This document shows, piece by piece, positions 17,750-28,747 of a stretch of DNA of 64,000 nucleotides. A program made the position numbers and the translations under genes. The stretch is from Leptolyngbya iicbica LK (GTDB lineage Bacteria > Cyanobacteriota > Cyanobacteriia > Phormidesmidales > Phormidesmidaceae): positions 305,475-369,474 of the forward strand of contig NZ_QVFV01000002.1 of the NCBI RefSeq assembly GCF_004212215.1, written 5' to 3'. Positions within the stretch are counted from its first letter, which is position 1; each line of letters opens with the position of its first letter. The notes below the pieces were generated by a model that did no database searches, had not been told where the DNA came from, and saw only the letters and a program-made list of their open reading frames with translations.

Positions 17750-18528
17750 CAGATAAGCGCTTCAGCCTGATCTCAAAGACCTATTGTTGACTTCCTCCAC
17801 ACGGAAAACTAGGTGTTTCGGCGATCTCTTACCTGGCACCTGAGATCACGTCGAATCGGTGAATTGCAAGGCAGCAATTTCGGACCGTAGGGTGCGTTCG
17901 CGTTTAGCAACGCACCCATTCCCATCGACAGCAACTCAACAACCAGGCGATGGTGCATTACGCTGCGCTTTAGCGTAGCCATGCCCAAAGGGCTATATGA
18001 CACCCTACGGATGGGAATTTCTTTTCCAGAGGCATCGCGCTGCGCCAACCATGATTCAACGCGGTGGCTCAGAGCCCCGATGGGCCGCTCACCATATGCT
18101 TAAGACAATGTGTGAAAAGGTGATGGGCGCAGGTTTCTGGGTTTATTGTTTGGGCAATGAAAAATCTCTGCGGATGGCTGCGATCGCTTCGAAGCAGCCG
18201 AGATTTACATCGTGAGACATCACGCAAGATTGTGTGATGGCATCCCATAATATTTATTTATGAATATATACAGATCTTCCAAAATCAGGCTTATCGGAAC
18301 GCTGATAGTATTCTAAAAAGCATAGGGAATTGCAGGACTCCCGAAATCCAGTACTGGAACCCGACTGAGGCAAGTTTGCCGCTGGGCCGCTGGAGTGCTA
18401 ATTACCAACTGCCACCTGCCTTGGAGCAAGATTTGCATCTTCAACCCATTGCAGCTTATTGAGGCGTCCCCGTTGTTTTGCAGCGAGGGATTGCGTGGTG
18501 TCTTTACGAACCTCACAGGAAGGGAGAT
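17750..18528. other. Intergenic and rbcL leader
   Basis: No gene. It contains an inverted-repeat element (17885-18010, listed) and a CATCAC...GTGATG hairpin near 18218-18239. The rbcL promoter should lie in the last few hundred bases. I could not fix its boxes. Confidence 0.45.
17885..18010. repeat. Palindromic dispersed-repeat type element
   Basis: The outer 10-bp ends CCGTAGGGTG and CACCCTACGG are exact complements. Inside is a GGGTGCGTT/AACGCACCC hairpin and a TACGCTGCGC/TTTAGCGTA stem. Elements of this look are common intergenic repeats in cyanobacteria. It has no open frame. Confidence 0.6.
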
Positions 18529-19959
18529 ATGTCTTACTCACAGACGACGACTCAGTCAAAAGCTGGTTATAGCGCCGGGGTTAAGGACTATAAGCTGACT
18601 TATTACACCCCCGATTACACCCCCAAAGATACGGACATCTTGGCCGCGTTCCGGATGACGCCGCAGCCGGGTGTACCCCCCGAAGAATGCGCCGCAGCGG
18701 TTGCCGCAGAATCTTCCACCGGTACCTGGACGACCGTGTGGACGGACTTGCTGACCGATATGGATCGCTACAAGGGCCGTTGCTACGACATCGAGCCCGT
18801 TCCCGGCGAAGATAATCAATATATTTGCTACGTGGCCTATCCTCTCGATCTGTTTGAGGAAGGTTCCGTCACCAACTTGCTGACCTCCTTGGTGGGTAAC
18901 GTGTTTGGTTTTAAAGCGCTGCGGGCACTGCGTCTAGAAGACTTGCGCATTCCCGTCGCTTACTTGAAGACCTTCCAGGGTCCGCCCCACGGCATTCAGG
19001 TTGAGCGCGATCGCTTGAACAAGTATGGTCGTCCGCTGCTTGGCTGTACTATTAAGCCCAAGTTGGGTCTGTCGGCCAAGAACTATGGTCGGGCCGTTTA
19101 CGAATGTCTCCGGGGTGGTCTCGACTTCACCAAAGACGACGAAAACATCAACTCTCAGCCCTTCCAGCGCTGGCGCGATCGCTTCCTGTTTGTGGCTGAT
19201 GCCATCCACAAGTCCCAAGCAGAAACCGGCGAAATCAAAGGTCACTATTTGAACGTGACCGCTGGCACCTGCGAAGAAATGCTGAAGCGGGCCGAGTACG
19301 CGAAAGAACTCGAAATGCCCATCGTCATGCATGACTTCTTGACGGGTGGTTTCACCGCTAACACTACGTTGGCTCACTGGTGTCGCGACAATGGCATGTT
19401 GCTGCACATTCACCGTGCCATGCACGCGGTCATCGACCGTCAAAAGAACCACGGTATCCACTTCCGTGTCTTGGCTAAGTGCTTGCGGATGTCTGGTGGT
19501 GACCACATCCACACTGGTACCGTTGTGGGTAAGTTGGAAGGCGATCGCGCGGGTACTCTGGGCTTCGTTGACCTGCTCCGCGAAAACTACGTTGAGCAAG
19601 ACAAGTCTCGCGGCGTTTACTTCACCCAAGATTGGGCGTCCATGGGTGGCGTGATGGCTGTGGCCTCCGGTGGTATTCACGTTTGGCACATGCCTGCCCT
19701 GGTGGAAATCTTCGGCGACGACTCCGTCCTTCAGTTTGGTGGGGGTACCTTGGGTCACCCCTGGGGTAACGCCCCCGGTGCAACCGCCAACCGTGTGGCA
19801 CTGGAAGCTTGTGTCCAGGCTCGTAACGAAGGCCGCAACTTGGCTCGCGAAGGTGGCGACATCATCCGCGAAGCTTGTAAGTGGTCTCCCGAACTGGCTG
19901 CTGCCTGCGAACTGTGGAAGGAAATCAAGTTTGAGTTCGACACCGTTGACACTCTCTAA
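18529..19959 (+). CDS. rbcL: RuBisCO large subunit, Form IB
   Basis: The 476-residue carboxylase/oxygenase subunit starts [14 protein letters not shown]. Active-site blocks are all present: [45 protein letters not shown] (with the Lys that is carbamylated and its Asp/Glu partners), [12 protein letters not shown] and [18 protein letters not shown]. The N-terminal form and the linked rbcX make it Form IB, the beta-cyanobacterial type packed in beta-carboxysomes. ATG at 18529 is preceded by a GGAAGGGAG purine stretch. An earlier in-frame ATG at 18478 is not used in the family. Confidence 0.98.
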   Translation: MSYSQTTTQSKAGYSAGVKDYKLTYYTPDYTPKDTDILAAFRMTPQPGVPPEECAAAVAAESSTGTWTTVWTDLLTDMDRYKGRCYDIEPVPGEDNQYICYVAYPLDLFEEGSVTNLLTSLVGNVFGFKALRALRLEDLRIPVAYLKTFQGPPHGIQVERDRLNKYGRPLLGCTIKPKLGLSAKNYGRAVYECLRGGLDFTKDDENINSQPFQRWRDRFLFVADAIHKSQAETGEIKGHYLNVTAGTCEEMLKRAEYAKELEMPIVMHDFLTGGFTANTTLAHWCRDNGMLLHIHRAMHAVIDRQKNHGIHFRVLAKCLRMSGGDHIHTGTVVGKLEGDRAGTLGFVDLLRENYVEQDKSRGVYFTQDWASMGGVMAVASGGIHVWHMPALVEIFGDDSVLQFGGGTLGHPWGNAPGATANRVALEACVQARNEGRNLAREGGDIIREACKWSPELAAACELWKEIKFEFDTVDTL

Positions 19960-20151
19960 ACTCGCTGAGCGGTACTTCGGTGCCGTGGCGACAGGTAAGG
20001 GCGCGTTAGTCACCTGAATCGAGGGCAGCAAATTCGCAGAAAACTGTGAGATTGCTGCATCAGCTACCGAAACGAAAGAAGTTTCGAGCTTAGATTCAGG
20101 GCTACTAACCGCCCAGTGGTGGGGTTGATGTCAACCGTTCGGAAACCTCTG

Positions 20152-20568
20152 ATGGACCTCAAGAAGTCAGCTAAAGACGCCGCCCAGGTGCTCACTAGCT
20201 ATCTGACGTTTCAAGCTGTGAAAACAGTACTGAATCAGCTGAGGGAAACCAACCCAGCCCACGCCTATTGGCTCAACTCGTTTTCCACCAAAGAGGCATT
20301 GCAAGATGGGGAAGCTTATCTGCGTGACCTCTTGCAGGAAAGGCCGGAATTTGCCATCCGAATCATGACCGTGCGGCAAGCAATTGCCGAAGAGATCTGC
20401 GAGTTCTTGCCGGAAATGGTTTTGACTGGCATTCAGCAAGCCAATATGGAATACCGTCGTCAGCATTTAGAGCGCATTACTCAGCTTGGTTCGGTGCAGC
20501 ACGCAGCCGATGAGGAAGTTGATCTGCCTCAAGAATCGGCAGCTGACCCTGAAACGACTTCTGAATAG
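20152..20568 (+). CDS. rbcX: RuBisCO assembly chaperone RbcX
   Basis: The 138-residue chaperone dimer binds the C-terminal tail of RbcL and helps form the L8 core. The conserved stretch SYLTFQAVKTVLNQL, the NPAHAYWL segment, FSTKEALQDGEAYL and MTVRQAIAEEICEFLPEMV all fit. It ends in an acidic, variable tail. It lies between rbcL and rbcS as usual. The start MDLKKSAKD was chosen by family comparison. In-frame ATGs at 20128 and further upstream are possible, since no clear ribosome-binding site decides. Confidence 0.92.
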   Translation: MDLKKSAKDAAQVLTSYLTFQAVKTVLNQLRETNPAHAYWLNSFSTKEALQDGEAYLRDLLQERPEFAIRIMTVRQAIAEEICEFLPEMVLTGIQQANMEYRRQHLERITQLGSVQHAADEEVDLPQESAADPETTSE

Positions 20569-20667
20569 TGCGCCGTCATCCAAATCAGACTTGTGCATGG
20601 TCACTAATCAAGTGCACATGCTTCCGGCGCTAAGCCGATTGTTAATTAGTTAACCCAACGGAAAATC

Positions 20668-21009
20668 ATGAAAACTCTGCCTAAAGAGCGTCGTTACGAA
20701 ACCCTTTCTTACTTGCCACCTTTGACTGATGCTCAGATCGAGCGTCAGATTGCCTACATCCTCAAGATGGGCTATTTCCCTGCGGTTGAGTTCAACGAGA
20801 CCTCTGATCCTGAGGTTTATTACTGGACCATGTGGAAGCTGCCGATGTTCAACGCTTCCAGCACTCAAGAGGTCTTGAGCGAAGTGCAAGCTTGCCGCTC
20901 TGAGTACCCCGACTGCTACATTCGCGTCGTCGGCTTCGACAACGTGAAGCAGTGTCAAATCACCAGCTTTATCGTGCATAAGCCCGGTGCGAGCAGCTAT
21001 CGCTACTAA
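20668..21009 (+). CDS. rbcS: RuBisCO small subunit
   Basis: The 113-residue small subunit caps the L8 core. Typical blocks are [43 protein letters not shown] and [14 protein letters not shown]. It is the last gene of the rbcLXS operon and is followed directly by a strong terminator. Confidence 0.98.
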   Translation: MKTLPKERRYETLSYLPPLTDAQIERQIAYILKMGYFPAVEFNETSDPEVYYWTMWKLPMFNASSTQEVLSEVQACRSEYPDCYIRVVGFDNVKQCQITSFIVHKPGASSYRY

Positions 21010-21040
21010 CGTGATCTGGGTCAAGTAGTTCTGATGAGTG

Positions 21041-21066
21041 AAAGGGGCAGCAATGCCCCTTTTTTA
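21041..21066 (+). terminator. Terminator of the rbcLXS operon
   Basis: The stem AGGGGCA/TGCCCCT with a GCAA loop is followed by six T. Confidence 0.9.
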
Positions 21067-21172
21067 TGTTTAGCCTATGCTTGGCAGGTGTCTCAGCGTT
21101 GACTCAATCACACCTCAAGCTGATCTGCTCTGGATTGGGAAGTCTAGGTTTTCCTGGTGAGGTATTTGCTGG

Positions 21173-21550
21173 ATGACGAATCTGGAAGATCCGAATGCCG
21201 TGGCAAGGCAGGTGATGGCGCAAGATGACCAGCATAGTCACGCTGAAATCGGTGCGATTCAACACTTGATGATGTGTGCCAGGCTGACCGAAGCGGGGGT
21301 GCGAAAATTTCAGCAGCAGATCCAGCTTTATCAAAGTCGGCATACCTTAAATCGAATGTTGCTGGAGGCTGGCGATCTGAATCTGATTCGTATCAATGCC
21401 ATCAATATTGCGTTCAGGGTTTTGAACGAGGCAGAAAATCCACCCGTTGATCAGCCAGCTGACAGCCAGCGAGACCATCAACAGAGGGTGAGAGATTATC
21501 GCCGATATCTCAAGGTCTTGCTGTCAGATTTCAGTTTGAGCAGTCTTTGA
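21173..21550 (+). CDS. Hypothetical protein downstream of rbcS
   Basis: This 125-residue, mostly helical soluble protein is rich in Gln, Asp and Arg (for example RKFQQQIQLYQSRHTLNRML and ADSQRDHQQRVRDYRRYLK). No family is recognised. It is on the same strand as the RuBisCO operon but separated from it by the terminator, and lies just before the bestrophin gene. The coding impression is moderate. Confidence 0.45.
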   Translation: MTNLEDPNAVARQVMAQDDQHSHAEIGAIQHLMMCARLTEAGVRKFQQQIQLYQSRHTLNRMLLEAGDLNLIRINAINIAFRVLNEAENPPVDQPADSQRDHQQRVRDYRRYLKVLLSDFSLSSL

Positions 21551-21663
21551 ACCCAGCCGCATATTGTAAGGCTGTGAAGTGAGACGAATTTGAGTTAACT
21601 GTTAGTCTGACTCTTGACTGTGCTCTAACGATAATGGTGTTAGAAATATTGAGGAGATGACGG

Positions 21664-22629
21664 TTGCGATCGCCCTTGCCTACCCCTAGCTTGAGCTTGT
21701 TCAAACATCGCCCCTGGTTTCGGGTGTTGTTTCGTTGGCGGGGGTCGGTGGTGCCCGCAGTGCTGCCGCGATCGCTGATCTGTGCAGGCTTTGGGCTATT
21801 CATCACCTACCTCTATCAAGCCGGTTTCTCGGTTTCGTTTAGCAGTTTGGGCAACATTGTGCCCAGCATTGTGTTGGGTTTGCTCTTGGTGTTTCGCACC
21901 AATACGGCCTATGAGCGCTTTTGGGAAGGGCGCAAACTGTGGGGCCAACTCGTCAATACCAATCGCAATTTGGCCCGGCAGATTTGGGTGGCAGTGCAAG
22001 AAAATACGGCCAGTGACTGTGATGCTAAGGTCCATCATTTACATCTGCTGGTAGCATTTGCGAGAGCTATGAAGCATCATCTCCGCTGTGAGCCGTTGGA
22101 TGAGAAATTTGCCGCAGTGGTCAGTACAGAGGAATTTGCCAAGTTGCAAACCATGCAGCACCCGCCCTTGGAGATTGCCTTCTGGATTGCGGACTATTTG
22201 CAAGCATCGTTTAATCAGGGGCGGCTGAATGCCTACCAATTAACGACTTTGCATCATCAAGTCGATACCTTAGTGGATGTGTTGGGGGGATGCGAACGGA
22301 TTTTGAAGACGCCGATTCCGCTGGCCTATGTCATTCACCTGAAGCAGTTATTGCTGCTGTATTGTTTGGCCTTGCCCTTTCAAATGGTGAGTGTGCTGGA
22401 ATGGTGGACCGCGATCGCGGTTGGCATCATTAGCTTTGCCGTCTTTGGCATTGAACAAATCGGCATTGAAATCGAAAATCCCTTCGGACACGATCCTAAT
22501 GACCTGCCCCTCGATAGCATTTGCGACACGATGCAGCGCAATATTGAAGATCTGATCACGCTAAAGCCCGACAACTGCCGTTGGCACGAGCCCGACGCAG
22601 CCACAACGACCTCTTCTGCTCCGGTTTAG
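21664..22629 (+). CDS. Bestrophin-family channel
   Basis: The 321-residue membrane protein has the bacterial bestrophin pattern: RSLICAGFGLFITYLYQ, then SLGNIVPSIVLGLLLVFRTNTAYERFWEGRKLW (the FRTNxAYxRFxEGR signature) and a late GIEQIGIEIENPFGHDPNDLPLD block. Bestrophins are pentameric anion channels. Algal relatives feed bicarbonate into the thylakoid lumen near the carboxylase. The gene follows the RuBisCO operon by about 650 bases, which invites a role in inorganic carbon supply (inference). It starts with TTG at 21664, with AGGAG 8 bases upstream. Convergent with sdaA. Confidence 0.85.
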   Translation: MRSPLPTPSLSLFKHRPWFRVLFRWRGSVVPAVLPRSLICAGFGLFITYLYQAGFSVSFSSLGNIVPSIVLGLLLVFRTNTAYERFWEGRKLWGQLVNTNRNLARQIWVAVQENTASDCDAKVHHLHLLVAFARAMKHHLRCEPLDEKFAAVVSTEEFAKLQTMQHPPLEIAFWIADYLQASFNQGRLNAYQLTTLHHQVDTLVDVLGGCERILKTPIPLAYVIHLKQLLLLYCLALPFQMVSVLEWWTAIAVGIISFAVFGIEQIGIEIENPFGHDPNDLPLDSICDTMQRNIEDLITLKPDNCRWHEPDAATTTSSAPV

Positions 22630-22682
22630 GCTAAAACCGCGACGATTCCTCTCTTCATTGGGGTGTCATTTTAGAGGGAGGA

Positions 22683-24074
<1,392 letters not shown>

Positions 24075-24084
24075 GGTGGGCAGC

Positions 24085-24204
24085 GGCGCACGGCCGTGCG
24101 CCCGTACAGGATGGTTGGGGGATGGGGTCGGTAGGGGCGAGGCATTTTGTGAATCACATGGTTGGCCAATCCAAGACATGACAACCAAAATGCCTCGCCC
24201 GTAC
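24085..24204. repeat. Two palindromic repeat units between metF-like gene and sdaA
   Basis: The first unit is GGCGCACGGCCGTGCGCC, a perfect palindrome at 24085-24102, followed by CGTACAGGATG. The second unit at 24131-24204 has inverted ends GTAGGGGCGAGGCATTTT and its complement (17 of 18 match), also followed by CAGGATG. A related unit lies at 28639-28712 before the dimethylglycine dehydrogenase gene. Confidence 0.7.
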
Positions 24205-24229
24205 AGGATGTTACGGAACATTCGACAGA

Positions 24230-25012
24230 TCACGCGGGAATGGCGATGTCGGATGGGCGGGCGGTGAGCCAATCGCGAGTGCGTTTCACCCCGCCAAACG
24301 TATAAATGTGGAAATGGTCGATGCGTCCCGCCAGGCCGTCTACTAGATAATCCGGCGGTTGCACGGTGAGCAGTTTGCCGAGGCGACCCGACTGATTTCG
24401 TAACCCTAGCAAACTGGTTTTGACGCCGCAGAGTTGTGCAAACTTCAGTAACGTCGCGGGGGTGGTGGGGCCAGGAATACCGAGGTAAATCGGTAGGGTG
24501 TTGAAGGCTTCAATGCGATCGAGCCAGCGATGAATGGTTGGCATATCCAAAGACCATTGGGTCATGACAAACATCTCGGTGCCGGTATCGCGGGCGTACT
24601 GATTTTTTAGAGCGAGCAGGCGATCGCACTCCCGTTCATTCAGCACGGGCATTCCCTCCGGGTGTCCGGCCACACCGACCCGCAGACCCCCAAACAGTCC
24701 GGTTTCCAGCAGATCCAACGTTGAGGTGAAGGGACCGAGGGGGCGATCGGGACTACCGCCGATCAGCAGCACTTGACGAATATCCGCTTCGGTTTTGAGA
24801 GCCGTTAGATAGTGGGTGAGGTGGGGGCGATCGCGCATACTGCGAGCCGGAACGTGAGCGATCGGCTCATATCCCAACTGTCTCAACCGCACCGCCTGCG
24901 CCACCACTTCCCGACAGTCCACTCCTGGTAGATAGGTGATCGAGACCTCCCGTACCTGCTGCGGCAAGGCCGAGACATCGACTTTCGGCGTCACTTCCAT
25001 CGAAAACTGCAT
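24230..25012 (-). CDS. MetF-like methylenetetrahydrofolate reductase (divergent, short)
   Basis: The 260-residue protein has the MTHFR barrel pattern: SMEVTPK at the start, [20 protein letters not shown], the LLIGGSPD loop and an [12 protein letters not shown] segment that matches the GxxGYPExH region. It is shorter than the roughly 295 residues of standard MetF and clearly divergent. MetF enzymes reduce 5,10-methylene-tetrahydrofolate to the 5-methyl form. Because it lies between betaine-degradation genes, it probably handles the folate-bound carbon released during demethylation (inference). No clear ribosome-binding site. Confidence 0.75.
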   Translation of the reverse strand: MQFSMEVTPKVDVSALPQQVREVSITYLPGVDCREVVAQAVRLRQLGYEPIAHVPARSMRDRPHLTHYLTALKTEADIRQVLLIGGSPDRPLGPFTSTLDLLETGLFGGLRVGVAGHPEGMPVLNERECDRLLALKNQYARDTGTEMFVMTQWSLDMPTIHRWLDRIEAFNTLPIYLGIPGPTTPATLLKFAQLCGVKTSLLGLRNQSGRLGKLLTVQPPDYLVDGLAGRIDHFHIYTFGGVKRTRDWLTARPSDIAIPA

Positions 25013-25117
25013 AGCGATTGCTCACATCTGGGACTGCAATACATCCAAGTCATAAATTCTGAGCTTTGAGTTGAGCAGCCATTCAAAAGTCAAAACTATG
25101 AACTCAAAACTTCCTGC

Positions 25118-26050
25118 CTACGGCTTCATGCTGAGATAACGTTTGGGGTCAGCCCTGGGATTCCGCCGCTTAAGATTGATCGTGCTTTGATACACCAGCG
25201 ACACCCCGATCGCGGCAATGACCAAACCCAACCCGTCAATCCACGTAATGCTGTCGCCAAAGAGTAGTGAGCCGAGTACCAGTGTGGTCGGCGGAGTCAG
25301 ATACATCAGGCTCGCGACACGGGCAGCGGTGCGATGCTCCAGCAGTTTTAGCAGCAGCCCATAGGAGCCAATCGACAACATGATGACCAGCCACGCTAAC
25401 GCAAACATGAACTGCCCCGTCCACTGCACCTGCACGTCTTCAATCAGCACGGCCAGGGGCAAGAGGAAGATCACACTGGTCGTCGCTTGCACAAATAAAC
25501 TATTGACAATCCGTAACCGCACGGCTTGGTTACCGTTGAGATGGCGTTGATACAGCGTCGATACGGTCATACTGGCCGCCGCTACAAAGGGCAATACATA
25601 CCCCCAGGGCGATACGCCAGCACTACCCTCTAGTTTGGTAATCACGACCATTACCACGCCAACAAGTCCAATACAGGTACCCCACCACTGCACGGGCAAA
25701 ATCTTTTCTCCCAACACTGGGCCGGATAATACGCTGGTCAACATCGGCTGTAGCGCCGTAATCAGCGCCACAATCCACGGAGAAACACCCAATGCAATGC
25801 CCCCTAGCGCAGCACTCAGCCACACAGCATGGGCGAGGACGCCAATCAGGGCGGCGCGAGCGATCGCCGCCCGACTAGCAAATTGAAAATCGCCGCGTAT
25901 ACACAACCAGCAGCCCAACAATCCCGCCACAATGGCATATCGAATCAATAACAGCGTGAATGGCCCCGCATAGGGCAACCCATACTTGGCGCCAATGAAG
26001 CCAGAACTCCATAGCAGCACAAACAGTAGCTCAAGTCCGATCACCGGCAT
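25118..26050 (-). CDS. EamA/DMT-family transporter
   Basis: The 310-residue transporter has ten hydrophobic spans in two repeated halves, the EamA design. It begins MPVIGLELLFVLLWSSGFIGAKYG, a standard family start. The second half has ASLMYLTPPTTLVLGSLLFGD. Family members export or import small metabolites such as amino acids. Lying between the dimethylglycine dehydrogenase and MetF-like genes, it may move an intermediate or overflow amino acid such as glycine or serine (inference). The start at 26050 replaces a longer frame whose extra 20 residues are not family-like. Confidence 0.8.
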   Translation of the reverse strand: MPVIGLELLFVLLWSSGFIGAKYGLPYAGPFTLLLIRYAIVAGLLGCWLCIRGDFQFASRAAIARAALIGVLAHAVWLSAALGGIALGVSPWIVALITALQPMLTSVLSGPVLGEKILPVQWWGTCIGLVGVVMVVITKLEGSAGVSPWGYVLPFVAAASMTVSTLYQRHLNGNQAVRLRIVNSLFVQATTSVIFLLPLAVLIEDVQVQWTGQFMFALAWLVIMLSIGSYGLLLKLLEHRTAARVASLMYLTPPTTLVLGSLLFGDSITWIDGLGLVIAAIGVSLVYQSTINLKRRNPRADPKRYLSMKP

Positions 26051-26133
26051 CTGCAATACCCCACAAAATCGAGTGCAGCACAATCCAGCCCAGGGGGACG
26101 CACCCTTCAAAAGGGTGCGTCCCCTCTCGGTGC

Positions 26134-28557
26134 TTACAACAGCTTGTCCACCACCGTGGCGGCGAAAGATTGACCGAAATACTCCACCGAAACCTTTGTG
26201 CCGGGTTGGGCATATCCCAACGGCAAATAGGCGTACACCACACAGCGCCCCAAACTGTAGCCGTAGCCCGCGCTGTTGGCATAGCCCAGCACCTTGCCAT
26301 CGGCGATCGCGGGCTCCTTGCCCATCACCACCGCTGTCGGATCATCTAGCGTCAGGAAGCACAGCTTGCGGCTGGCGTATTCCTTCCGTTGCAGCAAGGC
26401 TTCTTTCCCGATGAAATCCCCCTTGTTCGGTTTCACCGCAAAACCCAATCCCGCTTCGTAAGGGTCGTACTCGGTGTGGATGTCGGTGCCCCACAACAGG
26501 AACCCCTTCTCCAATCGCAGCGTTTCGAAGGCGGCCAGCCCCGCCGCAATGATGCCGTGCTCCTGCCCGGCGGCCCAGAGGGTATCCCACAGCTTCAGCC
26601 CACACTCCGTTGGCGCATAAATTTCCCAGCCTTCTTCACCAACGTAGGACACCCGCGAGGCCAGCACCGGAATGTTGCCGATGCGGAGCTGCTGGTTGGT
26701 GAAGAACTTGAACTGCGGCTTCGACACGTCCGTTTGCGTCACCGCTTGCAACACTGCTGGCGCTTTTGGCCCCCAAAGGCCCACACAGCAGTAGCTCGAC
26801 GACACATCGATGATGCGCACTGAACCGTCGGTAGGCAAATGCGCCTGCATCCACGCCAGGTCATGCCCGTGAACGGAACCGCCCGTGACGACCCAGTATT
26901 TCTCCTCGCCCAGACGGCTCACCGTCAGGTCACACATGATGCCGCCGTTCTCGTCCAGCATGGCGGTGTAGATGACTTTGCCGATGGGCTTATCGACATC
27001 GTTGGCGCAGAGGGATTGCAGATAAGCTACGACCCCCGGCCCCGTCACTTCAAATTTGGCGAAGGGCGTGAGGTCGTACATTGCCACCTTTTCCCGCGTT
27101 GCTAAATGCTCAGCGCCTTGAATGGGCGACCAGTGCTTCGCTTCCCAGCCATGGCGCGGCGGCACGTCGTACGCTTCCAGCAAGGCAATGTTGGACTTGA
27201 ACCACTGAGGTCGCTCCCACCCGGCACTAAAGATGAACTGGGCACCGAGTTCCTGCAAACGGGGGTGAAACGGGCTGACCCGTAATTCCCGCGAGTGGAG
27301 TTGCTGATCCAGCGGGTGAATGATGTCGTAGACCTCGTCGTACTGCTGGGCTCCGGCGCGGGTGATGAAGTCGCTACTCTTGCATACTTCGGGGAAGCGG
27401 TGAATATCCATCTCGTGAATGTCGAGGCTGGGCACGCCCGTGGTCATGAGTTCCGCGACGATTTTGCCCACGCCGCCCCCGTGGGTGACCCACACCGCCT
27501 CCGCGACCCAAAAGCCTTTCGCTTGGGTAGATTCCCCAATGACGGAACCGCTGTCCGGCGTGAAGGAGAACATACCGTTGATTTTGTAGGTCAGTTCAGC
27601 CCCCTTAAGGGCGGGGAAGAGTTCGGTGGTGGACTCCCAAGCCGGGCCGAAGTGCTCTTCAGTAAAGGGGTTGACTGAGGGCATGACAGGCGCTTCGGCG
27701 TAGGGCAGAATGTTGTCTGGATCGACCAACAGCGGTTCGTGTTGGTAGGAGCCGATGCCCCAGCAATCACCATGCTGGCGGAAGTAAATGGCGTGATCCT
27801 GATGACGCACCATGGGGAAGTTGACTTCCTCGGTTTCCCCCGCCAGTTCAGGAATCGGCGCGGTTTTGACATACTGGTGCTGCACCGGAGTGAGGGGGAT
27901 GACTTCACCCACCATGCGGCCAATGCGTGGTCCCCAAATGCCCGCACAGACCAGCACTTTGTCGGTTTCGATGCGGCCTTGGTCGGTGACGACAGCCTTG
28001 ACCTGTCCATTAACCACCTCAATATCTATCACCGTGGTGTTGCCGTAAAAGTCCGCTGCGCCTGCTGCGATCGCATCATTGGCTAGGGCTTCAGAGGCGC
28101 GCAGGGCTTTGGCAATGCCGTCAGAGGGCACGTAGTAGGCCCCGAGGATTTTGGTGGCGTCGATCAGGGGAACCTTGGCTTTGACTTCCTCCGGCGTGAG
28201 CAGCATCGCGTCGTCAACGCCCCAGGCTTTGGCCCAGCCTAGCTTCCGCTTGAGTTCTGCCATGCGCTCTTCGGTGTAGGCGACTTCGATGCCACCGACG
28301 GGATAAAAGGCAGGGCCTTCATCGGTGCTGAGTTGGCTGTACAGTTCGACGGTGTACTGGGCCAGCTTGGTCATGGTCTTGGAGGCGTTGGTTTGGAAGA
28401 CCAGACCAGGGGCGTGGGAGGTAGAGCCGCCCGTGGCAAAGAGAGGGCCTTGTTCGACGACGACGATATTTTTCCAGCCTTGTTTGGCGAGGTGGTAGGT
28501 GGTGCTACAGCCAACGATGCCAGCACCGATAACGACGAGGGTGGCGTGGGATTTCAT
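26134..28557 (-). CDS. Dimethylglycine dehydrogenase / oxidase-type flavoenzyme with folate-binding domain
   Basis: The 807-residue protein has a FAD-binding DAO domain (about 5-370: VVIGAGIVGCSTTYHLAKQG), a linker domain (FAO_M type, about 375-425) and a GCV_T folate domain with its C-terminal barrel (about 430-805). His48 in SHAPG matches the His that carries covalent FAD in dimethylglycine oxidase and dehydrogenase. This design oxidises dimethylglycine or sarcosine and passes the methyl carbon to tetrahydrofolate as 5,10-methylene-THF. ATG at 28557 has GGAG 8 bases upstream. Between a Rieske betaine oxygenase gene and serine-metabolism genes, dimethylglycine is the most likely substrate, with sarcosine as the alternative. 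Confidence 0.88.
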   Translation of the reverse strand: MKSHATLVVIGAGIVGCSTTYHLAKQGWKNIVVVEQGPLFATGGSTSHAPGLVFQTNASKTMTKLAQYTVELYSQLSTDEGPAFYPVGGIEVAYTEERMAELKRKLGWAKAWGVDDAMLLTPEEVKAKVPLIDATKILGAYYVPSDGIAKALRASEALANDAIAAGAADFYGNTTVIDIEVVNGQVKAVVTDQGRIETDKVLVCAGIWGPRIGRMVGEVIPLTPVQHQYVKTAPIPELAGETEEVNFPMVRHQDHAIYFRQHGDCWGIGSYQHEPLLVDPDNILPYAEAPVMPSVNPFTEEHFGPAWESTTELFPALKGAELTYKINGMFSFTPDSGSVIGESTQAKGFWVAEAVWVTHGGGVGKIVAELMTTGVPSLDIHEMDIHRFPEVCKSSDFITRAGAQQYDEVYDIIHPLDQQLHSRELRVSPFHPRLQELGAQFIFSAGWERPQWFKSNIALLEAYDVPPRHGWEAKHWSPIQGAEHLATREKVAMYDLTPFAKFEVTGPGVVAYLQSLCANDVDKPIGKVIYTAMLDENGGIMCDLTVSRLGEEKYWVVTGGSVHGHDLAWMQAHLPTDGSVRIIDVSSSYCCVGLWGPKAPAVLQAVTQTDVSKPQFKFFTNQQLRIGNIPVLASRVSYVGEEGWEIYAPTECGLKLWDTLWAAGQEHGIIAAGLAAFETLRLEKGFLLWGTDIHTEYDPYEAGLGFAVKPNKGDFIGKEALLQRKEYASRKLCFLTLDDPTAVVMGKEPAIADGKVLGYANSAGYGYSLGRCVVYAYLPLGYAQPGTKVSVEYFGQSFAATVVDKLL

Positions 28558-28638
28558 GGCAGTCTCCGGGGTATGGGTGGGTAGGAGGGAGGATGGGTGG
28601 CAGAGTGGGGGGATATCGCTTCACCCCACCCCCGATCG

Positions 28639-28712
28639 GTAGGGGCGAGGCATGGTCGGAATCGCTCATCGTACATACCCAAAACGTATTGGCGACCATG
28701 CCTCGCCCCTAC
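28639..28712. repeat. Palindromic repeat unit with 20-bp perfect inverted ends
   Basis: GTAGGGGCGAGGCATGGTCG at 28639-28658 is the exact complement of 28693-28712, followed by AGGATG. It is related to the units at 24085-24204. Confidence 0.75.
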
Positions 28713-28747
28713 AGGATGTTTCGGATGGGTGCGATCAATGCTGGCGA

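Noticed and set aside
18934..20031. 365-codon open frame antisense to rbcL
   Set aside because: It lies fully opposite a highly conserved gene and has biased composition from rbcL codon use. No family features.
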